Assembly: GCA_012514255.1 (NCBI GenBank)
Contig: JAAZAP010000142.1
Span: forward strand, 1 to 5,148
Direction of reading: 5' to 3'
Source of the DNA: Bacteroidales bacterium
Lineage (GTDB): Bacteria > Bacteroidota > Bacteroidia > Bacteroidales > VadinHA17
Length of the DNA stretch: 5,148 bases
A model generated the notes under the pieces. That model worked only from the letters and a program-made list of their open reading frames with translations. It was not told the DNA's origin and searched no databases. Positions 1 to 5,148 of this stretch are shown here, piece after piece (positions within the stretch are counted from its first letter, which is position 1; every line of letters starts with the position of its first letter). Position numbers and translations under genes: made by a program.

Positions 1-1482
1 AGGTAGCTCCAACGGCGGATTGAGAGTGCCGTCAGGACTCTGATTCTGGTATATCTCCACTATCTTGCTGTCCTCAATTAAGATCTCTATGGTGGCGCTA
101 CGGGCGCGGTTGACTCCCACCAGTTCATTGCCGTCAACAACATAATAGATTGCTTCTCCATTCCCGATGACCTCTATCCTGGTGAGCTTGTTATCAATAA
201 AATAACCTGATAGATTTTTCCCGCTGATCTGGTCATACCTGGCTGTATCAACCGAGCTCACTACGAAAGCCCTGTTGTACATCTCCATGTGGTCAGCCTT
301 GCTGTTCACCGTGAACAGGGCAATGGAGTCAGCTGTCATCTGGTTCTCCCTCGACCAGACAATGGGGTCATCATAAAGCCTTATCACCGAGTCCTGAAAG
401 GAGTAAGCCAGAGAGTCGCACTTCCCCTGCATCTCCCGGCTGAAAATGGTGCAATTGAAGTATGCCTTCAATAGCCTGTGACTGACACCTGCAGTGTCTT
501 CCACAGGGATGGCCCTGAGAGTGTCAGCCCTGAGAGTCAGCGTGTCATCGTCAGCAAACATTGAGAACCATGGCGTGCCGGTAAAGAGGAACCGTTCAGG
601 ACGTTTTTCATACCAGGCATAGTTGCCACCGCCAGTAATATTGTCAGATGTGTCTGTAACAGTCACATGCCCGAACGCTTCACCCTGGCCTTCCCTTTCA
701 TCATACCAGAGGGTGTCACCCGTGATACGCTGTTCACGGTTGTCAAGCACGGCATTCTTCATAAGCTGGGAGACATCATTGCGGGTGTCACTCCAGCCGT
801 TTTCGCAGTAGAGATAGATGCTGTCACCCACAACCTCAGAAGGTCCTGCAAACCAGGCAATTTCCCTGCTTGTGTCATACCGCATGGTGTCAGCTGTCAT
901 AACATAATCCGGATTGACAATCCGGACACTGTCGCGGAAATGGAGCATCTTCTGGTCAGAGTAGTATATCCCAACAATGCTTGTGAGGGTGTTGTCTCCG
1001 CTCAGAATGCGCCCGCCGTTATCATAGATTGCTACCTGCGTGTTGACATCATAGTCAATCTCATCGGTAAAGAGCTGCATCTCCTTGTCAGACAGCTCCA
1101 CACTGTCAGTAAGCACTGCCTTCCTGGTGTCACCGTCATAGGTAAGAAACTGTCCACGGATGTGTATTGTATCTCCCTGCCAGATGTGAATGTTGTTGTA
1201 GGCCAGCACCTGGTTTGTGTCATCATAGTACCAGGCACTGTCACAGTTCATGTACAGGTCATTGTGCATCAGCCTTACGTTGCCGTTGAGCCTGTTCCGT
1301 GTACGGCCGTCAAGACGCTCATACTTCATTGAATCAGAATGAAGTATCTCAACCCTCCTGCGCCCCTGGCTCTCCTGTGCCTGCAGATGGCAGGGCAGGA
1401 GCATCATGGAAAGAGGCAGTAACAGGAAAGCGGCAGCACGCGTAAAAAGAATGGCAATTGCTATCTTGACTATTCGAACCAT
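1..1482 (-). CDS. OstA/LptA-like LPS-transport family protein, 3' end cut by window edge
   Basis: This reading frame is open from the ATG at 1482 to the window edge: 494 codons with no stop, so the C-terminus is missing. The start is well fixed, because an in-frame TAA lies 15 bases upstream of the ATG with no other start codon between. Residues 1-35 look like a signal peptide (VRIVK, then a long Leu/Ala/Ile-rich stretch) with a plausible signal peptidase I site after LQA. The mature part is Asp-, Tyr- and Thr-rich and made of repeated beta-type segments such as MTADTMRYD (195-203), ITGDTLWYDE (253-262) and GKCDSLAYS (353-361), as in the OstA/LptA beta-jellyroll family. Family members bind lipid A-type molecules and help carry lipopolysaccharide across the periplasm; that role here is inferred from family. 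The gene is last in the visible operon and overlaps surA by 13 bases. It is much longer than E. coli LptA (under 200 residues), as is usual for Bacteroidota OstA-like proteins. The visible end (near PDGTLNPPLELP) suggests only a modest tail is lost. Confidence 0.85.
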   Translation of the reverse strand, partial: MVRIVKIAIAILFTRAAAFLLLPLSMMLLPCHLQAQESQGRRRVEILHSDSMKYERLDGRTRNRLNGNVRLMHNDLYMNCDSAWYYDDTNQVLAYNNIHIWQGDTIHIRGQFLTYDGDTRKAVLTDSVELSDKEMQLFTDEIDYDVNTQVAIYDNGGRILSGDNTLTSIVGIYYSDQKMLHFRDSVRIVNPDYVMTADTMRYDTSREIAWFAGPSEVVGDSIYLYCENGWSDTRNDVSQLMKNAVLDNREQRITGDTLWYDEREGQGEAFGHVTVTDTSDNITGGGNYAWYEKRPERFLFTGTPWFSMFADDDTLTLRADTLRAIPVEDTAGVSHRLLKAYFNCTIFSREMQGKCDSLAYSFQDSVIRLYDDPIVWSRENQMTADSIALFTVNSKADHMEMYNRAFVVSSVDTARYDQISGKNLSGYFIDNKLTRIEVIGNGEAIYYVVDGNELVGVNRARSATIEILIEDSKIVEIYQNQSPDGTLNPPLELP

Positions 1483-2819
1483 CCGGAATAATGGAACTTA
1501 CATCCCCTGAAGTCGTCGCTGATACGGATATAAGTCCTTTTGATCTTATCAATGATCCACTCCTCGTACTTATTGGCCTGCTTGTCTCTCAGCGCCAGTT
1601 CAGCAAGATAATTATAATCATCCTTCAGGTTGGCCCGGTGAGCAGGTATCTCATCATCAAGCCTGATGATACAGTATACGCTGTTGCCTTTGGAATCGGT
1701 GGTGCGGAAAGGTTCGGAGATCTCACCGAGCTTCATGTCACGAACAACAAGGTTGATCTCCCTTGACAATTCGTCAAGAGTGAGCCAGTTGACCCTTTCA
1801 GATGGATTCTCGCTTACCATCTTGCCTCCGTTGGCAATGGTAGTCCTGTCAGCTGAATATCTCATTGCAGCCCGGGAGAAAGTGAGACTGTCAGAACGGA
1901 CCAGGTAGGCAATACTGTCAAGCTTGAGAATAGCCCACTCAGTCTGGTCCGCTGTCAGCCTGGGCTTCATGAGTATATGCCGTGAGTTAACCATGTCACC
2001 CTTCCTGTCAATGAGCTGAATGATATGGAACCCGAACTCTGTCTCCACAATCTTGGAGACCACTCCCTGCTTGAGACTCCATGCTGCCTCTGCATATGGT
2101 TTCGCAAGCTCGCCCCTCATGTTGTACCCCAGTTCACCTCCCCGTGGCGCTGAACCCGGGTCTTCAGAATAGAGTATGGCCAGCGTACTGAAACTTTCAC
2201 CGTTGATTATACGGCTGCGCAGATCAAGCAGCCTCTGGCGTACCTCGGCCTTGCTGGCCTCCATGTCAGGAGGCTCAATCGTGATAATGCTCAGCTGTAC
2301 TTTCCTCGGCATGAGAGGCAAAGAATCTGCAGGCACGGAGTTGTGAAACTTCTTTACCTCTTCGGGTGTGACTGTGATGCCCTGTGCAATGGTGCCCTGC
2401 GTCTCCTGGACAATATACTGGTTGGTCAGCATCTCACGCAGGTCCTTCCTTATCTCAGTCATGCTCTTGTTAAAGTATGATTCCAGGGCCTGCTCTGAAC
2501 CGGCACGCCTGATATAATCTGAAAGCCTGCTGTTGAGATCTGATTCCACATTCTCGGGAGAGACCTCAATGGAGTCAATCCTGGCCTGATCAAGAAAGAG
2601 CTTCTGTATAAGCTGATCCTCAAAAATACGACAACGGAGCTGCTCCACAGGAGTGGGGTCACGCTCAGCCTTTAACTGAACAACCTGTCCCTCTATCTCG
2701 GATAGATATATGACCTCATTGCCCACCACGGCCACAACAGATTCAACAACCTGCTGACCTGCAGCTTCATACAAGGCGAATATCGCCATCAGGCATACAA
2801 TTATGATATTTCTTTTCAT
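1470..2819 (-). CDS. surA: SurA-like periplasmic chaperone / peptidylprolyl isomerase with two parvulin domains
   Basis: Predicted periplasmic chaperone that keeps outer-membrane proteins unfolded for insertion and may catalyse cis-trans prolyl isomerisation. Numbered from the ATG at 2819 (449 residues), it has a signal peptide (MKRNIIIVCLMAIFALYEAAG, cleavage likely after Gly-21), an N-terminal helical SurA domain opening with the typical VVAVVGNEVIYLSEIE (about 29-44), a first parvulin domain at about 172-272 (GGELGY at 227-232, GFHII at 263-267), a second at about 277-390 (RHILM at 280-284, NGGKM at 330-334), and a C-terminal helix and tail ending in FHYSGWFE. Length and order match SurA (E. 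coli about 430 residues). A GTG at 2828 would add MKR to the N-terminus; I prefer the ATG because a purine tract lies 8 bases before it, whereas the tract touches the GTG. It follows the lipoprotein gene by 15 bases and overlaps the OstA-like gene. Family assignment is firm; enzymatic activity is uncertain because each parvulin domain lacks one hallmark histidine. Confidence 0.93.
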   Translation of the reverse strand: MKRNIIIVCLMAIFALYEAAGQQVVESVVAVVGNEVIYLSEIEGQVVQLKAERDPTPVEQLRCRIFEDQLIQKLFLDQARIDSIEVSPENVESDLNSRLSDYIRRAGSEQALESYFNKSMTEIRKDLREMLTNQYIVQETQGTIAQGITVTPEEVKKFHNSVPADSLPLMPRKVQLSIITIEPPDMEASKAEVRQRLLDLRSRIINGESFSTLAILYSEDPGSAPRGGELGYNMRGELAKPYAEAAWSLKQGVVSKIVETEFGFHIIQLIDRKGDMVNSRHILMKPRLTADQTEWAILKLDSIAYLVRSDSLTFSRAAMRYSADRTTIANGGKMVSENPSERVNWLTLDELSREINLVVRDMKLGEISEPFRTTDSKGNSVYCIIRLDDEIPAHRANLKDDYNYLAELALRDKQANKYEEWIIDKIKRTYIRISDDFRGCKFHYSGWFE

Positions 2820-2827
2820 CCTTTTCA

Positions 2828-2836
2828 CTCTCTTCT
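2828..2836 (-). promoter_or_regulatory. Possible ribosome binding site for surA
   Basis: The minus strand reads AGAAGAGAG here, overlapping the stop codon of the lipoprotein gene and ending 8 bases before the ATG at 2819. The spacing suits a Shine-Dalgarno-like purine tract and favours that ATG over the GTG at 2828, which would directly adjoin the tract. Many Bacteroidota depend little on Shine-Dalgarno pairing, so this is only supportive. Confidence 0.35.
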
Positions 2837-3683
2837 AGAAAAGCTTCAGCGTGTTGTTGCTGACAGCTTCATTGAATATTCCGTCTTCAAGCTTTTGCAG
2901 AAAATCTTTCCTGCGGTTATTTATAATGATTGTTCTGATCTGTCCCTGTATGTACTCGAACGGGGCAACGCTGTTCCTCAGCCTGTATTCCCTGATTGCA
3001 ATGAAATATGAGAACCTGTCATCCCTCAGCTCAACAGCCCTGTTCCTGGCAAGCCATTGTTCCTGGTTGTCTGACTCAAGAGGCACTTCCAAAAGCAGAT
3101 GGTTAAAGGGAATCCAATCATCATTGTAATCATCATACCGCAGATTGTACTGCAGGCATAGCTCCTCCAGCTCCCTCATGTCTGCGGATTCCTGTGATCT
3201 GTAAAGTTTTCTTATCCTGTCAATCTCAGGCATGCTTGCAGGCACTTTGATGTACAGCGCCTTTATGAGATTGGTTGTCAGGGTGAAGGTGCTCAGGTTG
3301 CTGACATAATAGTCCTCCAGCTCATTGTCAGTTACTGCAGTATCCATCTTCTGAATGATCATCTGCTGCTGATACTGGTAGATGAGCAGATTGTTCCTCA
3401 TCTCATTAAGCTGCCTGTTGACTTCAGCCTTGTATTCCGGTGTCAGGTTTTCTTCGGCCCGCAGGGCCAGGAGCTCCTTCCGTGCCCACTGCCTGATGAA
3501 GCTCTGCACTGCCGAGGTGCTGTCAGCCTTGCTCATCCCTTCAGATACCAGTCCTGACGGTATCTGGTCAAGGTAAAGCACCCTGTCACCGGCACGGGCC
3601 ACAATCTGCCTGTCAGTATCAGTGGCGGGATTCCGGCAGGCTGCGACAAGGATAATTATGATGATTACAAGTGCTCTGTTCAT
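2835..3683 (-). CDS. SurA-type chaperone-like lipoprotein (degenerate parvulin region)
   Basis: A 282-residue predicted lipoprotein. MNRALVIIIIILVAAC carries a short hydrophobic signal ending in a lipobox (VAAC), so Cys-16 would be lipidated after signal peptidase II cleavage. The next segment, QIVARAGDRVLYLDQIP (26-42), matches the start of SurA/PpiD-type proteins (compare VVAVVGNEVIYLSEIE in the next gene). A long helical, charged region follows (about 55-130), then a region with spacing resembling a parvulin fold (about 135-235: LIKALYIKVP, later FSYFIAIREYRL) and a C-terminal helical tail. None of the usual parvulin hallmarks (HILI, GGxLG, GFHII) is present, so isomerase activity is doubtful. 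Such proteins are often annotated as peptidylprolyl isomerases in Bacteroidota; a membrane-anchored periplasmic holdase is my inference. The ATG at 3683 starts 2 bases after the guaB stop, and the gene ends 15 bases before the surA ATG, so it is probably translated as part of one operon with both. Confidence 0.85.
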   Translation of the reverse strand: MNRALVIIIIILVAACRNPATDTDRQIVARAGDRVLYLDQIPSGLVSEGMSKADSTSAVQSFIRQWARKELLALRAEENLTPEYKAEVNRQLNEMRNNLLIYQYQQQMIIQKMDTAVTDNELEDYYVSNLSTFTLTTNLIKALYIKVPASMPEIDRIRKLYRSQESADMRELEELCLQYNLRYDDYNDDWIPFNHLLLEVPLESDNQEQWLARNRAVELRDDRFSYFIAIREYRLRNSVAPFEYIQGQIRTIIINNRRKDFLQKLEDGIFNEAVSNNTLKLF

Positions 3684-3685
3684 GA

Positions 3686-5148
3686 TCAGTATTCGTTCAC
3701 CTTTCTGCTGTAGTTGGGCGCTTCACGCGTTATGGTTACGTCATGGGGGTGGCTCTCCGTCACACCGGCGCTGGTAACCCTGACGAATCTTCCTTCTCTC
3801 TTGAGAGTGGGAATGTCACGGGCGCCACAGTAACCCATGCCTGAGCGCAGTCCGCCAAGGAACTGGTAAACCACCTCACCGAGGGTGCCCTTATAAGGCA
3901 CCCGGGCTGTTATCCCTTCCGGAACGAGCTTGTGGATATCATCCTCCATATCCTGGAAATACCTGTCCTTTGATCCCAGTTGCATGGCCTCCACTGAACC
4001 CATCCCGCGGTATGTCTTGAACTTTCTTCCATTGTAGATGATTGTTTCTCCGGGCGACTCTTCCACGCCGGCAAACAATGAGCCGGCCATGATACAGTCA
4101 GCGCCGGCAGCAATGGCCTTCACAATGTCACCCGAATAGCGGATGCCCCCGTCAGCGATCACAGGCACACCACTGCCCTCAATGGCATGCGCTACATTGT
4201 AAATTGCCGAGAGTTGAGGTACGCCGACACCCGCAACAACCCTTGTTGTGCATATCGAGCCGGGTCCTATACCCACTTTAACGGCGTCAGCACCCTCCTC
4301 AATCAGCTTCGCGGCAGCCTCTGCAGTGCCTATATTACCAACCACAACCTCGGTGCCGGGGAAGATCTTTTTGACCTCCCTGAGGATCTCAATGACACTC
4401 TTCGTGTGGCCGTGAGCAGTATCAATGGCTATAGCATCAACACCGGCACCTACCAGGGCTTCAACCCTTGAGAGAGTGTTCGGAGCAATGCCTACTGCTG
4501 CGGCAACCCTCAGCCGGCCCTTGTCATCCTTGCAGGCGTTGGGCCTGTCCTTGGCCTTGGTGATGTCCTTGTAGGTGACCAGTCCTTTCAACCTTCCCTT
4601 GTCGTCAATTATCGGCAGCTTCTCAATCTTGTGCTTCTGCAGTATCTCCGCAGCGGCTGCCAGGTCAGTCTGGTGACTGAGAGTGACAAGGCGCTCCAGG
4701 GGAGTCATGATCTCACTTATGCGGCGCGAAAAGTCAGTCTCAAAACGCAGGTCACGGTTAGTGACAATACCTGCCAGGGCCCCGTCGTCATGGATCACGG
4801 GTATGCCTCCTATCCTGAACTCCTTCATCAGTGCCATGGCATCCGCCACAGTTGCATTATCAGCAATGGTTACAGGGTCAAAGATCATTACACTCTCAGC
4901 CCTCTTTACTTTTCTTACCTGGGCTGCCTGCTGGCCAACAGACATATTCTTGTGTATCACTCCAATGCCCCCTTCACGGGCAATGGCAATGGCCAGCTCT
5001 GCATCAGTGACGGTGTCCATGGCTGCAGACACAACGGGCGTGTTGATGATGATATTCCTGGTGAACTTCGTCCTCAGGTCAACATCACGGGGCATTATCT
5101 CCGAATAGGCCGGCAGAAGCAGCACATCATCGAAGGTCAGTCCTTCAA
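3686..5148 (-). CDS. guaB: Inosine-5'-monophosphate dehydrogenase, 5' end cut by window edge
   Basis: Cytoplasmic enzyme that oxidises IMP to XMP with NAD+, the committed step of guanine nucleotide synthesis. The 486 visible codons begin [16 protein letters not shown], the standard IMPDH N-terminus, so only a few to about a dozen residues are lost off the right edge; the GTG at 5125 lies inside this conserved motif and is not the start. Numbered from the first visible Glu: the barrel is interrupted by two CBS domains (about 84-135 and 143-197), which in this family bind regulatory nucleotides; NAD/IMP-site segments AIDTAHGH (240-247) and GNIGT (270-274); the catalytic loop [10 protein letters not shown] with Cys-299; the phosphate-binding [11 protein letters not shown] (330-340); YRGMGS (379-384); the flap dyad Arg-395/Tyr-396 in KDRYF, 96 residues after the cysteine as in E. 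coli; and [12 protein letters not shown] (431-442). All key residues are intact. The Cys-loop and CBS domains separate it from GMP reductase. The stop is 2 bases before the lipoprotein gene. Confidence 0.98.
   Translation of the reverse strand, partial: EGLTFDDVLLLPAYSEIMPRDVDLRTKFTRNIIINTPVVSAAMDTVTDAELAIAIAREGGIGVIHKNMSVGQQAAQVRKVKRAESVMIFDPVTIADNATVADAMALMKEFRIGGIPVIHDDGALAGIVTNRDLRFETDFSRRISEIMTPLERLVTLSHQTDLAAAAEILQKHKIEKLPIIDDKGRLKGLVTYKDITKAKDRPNACKDDKGRLRVAAAVGIAPNTLSRVEALVGAGVDAIAIDTAHGHTKSVIEILREVKKIFPGTEVVVGNIGTAEAAAKLIEEGADAVKVGIGPGSICTTRVVAGVGVPQLSAIYNVAHAIEGSGVPVIADGGIRYSGDIVKAIAAGADCIMAGSLFAGVEESPGETIIYNGRKFKTYRGMGSVEAMQLGSKDRYFQDMEDDIHKLVPEGITARVPYKGTLGEVVYQFLGGLRSGMGYCGARDIPTLKREGRFVRVTSAGVTESHPHDVTITREAPNYSRKVNEY

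Noticed and set aside
667..1332. A 221-codon open frame on the plus strand
   Set aside because: It lies wholly antisense to the OstA-like gene, whose minus-strand frame has a signal peptide and clear internal repeats. The plus frame has no recognisable motif, and its openness follows from the codon use of the real gene (many GAC/GAT, ACC and TAT codons).
1380..1400. A lipobox at LLPC (Cys-31) in the OstA-like protein
   Set aside because: Proline directly before the cysteine does not fit the lipobox, and a normal signal peptidase I site (LQA before QES) follows four residues later.
2826..2828. GTG at 2828 as the start of surA
   Set aside because: Possible, but it only adds MKR before a good ATG start, and the purine tract is spaced for the ATG. 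Either choice leaves the signal peptide intact.
2841..2895. Two AAGCTT-containing segments near the end of the lipoprotein gene, possibly a repeat or hairpin
   Set aside because: They encode the Leu-Lys-Leu-Phe end and the Lys-Leu of QKLEDG in an ordinary coding stretch; the shared part is too short to indicate a repeat, and no U-tract follows that would suggest a terminator.
4683..5108. A 141-codon open frame on the plus strand
   Set aside because: It is antisense to guaB, across its N-terminal part and first CBS domain, every conserved motif of which is intact on the minus strand. The plus translation is low-complexity Ser/Met/Ala-rich and resembles no family I know.
5123..5125. GTG at 5125 as the start of guaB
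   Set aside because: The frame continues upstream to the window edge with EGLTFDD, part of the conserved IMPDH N-terminal motif, so the true start lies outside the window.

Overview
This window looks like a chromosomal housekeeping segment from a member of the Bacteroidota, most likely order Bacteroidales. The clues are the gene set and order (guaB, a SurA-like lipoprotein, a two-parvulin SurA, then an OstA/LptA-like protein), which from memory is a recurrent cluster in that group, plus the protein details. Genus cannot be read from the sequence. Four genes lie on the minus strand and fill essentially the whole window. The longest gap between them is 15 bases, so there is no room for a separate promoter or terminator inside the cluster, and it reads as one operon transcribed from high to low coordinates.

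Layout in transcription order: (1) 5148-3686, guaB, IMP dehydrogenase, nearly complete, with only the first few codons lost off the right edge. (2) 3683-2835, a 282-residue lipoprotein built like a SurA-type chaperone but without a recognisable parvulin active site. (3) 2819-1470, a SurA-like periplasmic chaperone with a signal peptide and two parvulin domains. (4) 1482-1, an exported OstA/LptA-like protein of the LPS-transport family, overlapping the end of surA by 13 bases and running off the left edge without a stop, so its C-terminus is missing.

Genes 2-4 share a theme: building the outer membrane. The two SurA-type proteins would escort unfolded outer-membrane proteins across the periplasm, and the OstA-like protein would belong to the lipopolysaccharide bridge. 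guaB makes XMP for guanine nucleotides and has no obvious mechanistic link; co-transcription is the only relationship the sequence shows.

I found no tRNA, rRNA, CRISPR array, insertion sequence, phage gene or defence system, and nothing I would call a previously undescribed system. The points most worth a second look are the roughly 58-residue tandem repeat in the OstA-like protein, the loss of parvulin hallmarks in the lipoprotein, and the way the two SurA parvulin domains each keep only one of the two conserved histidines.
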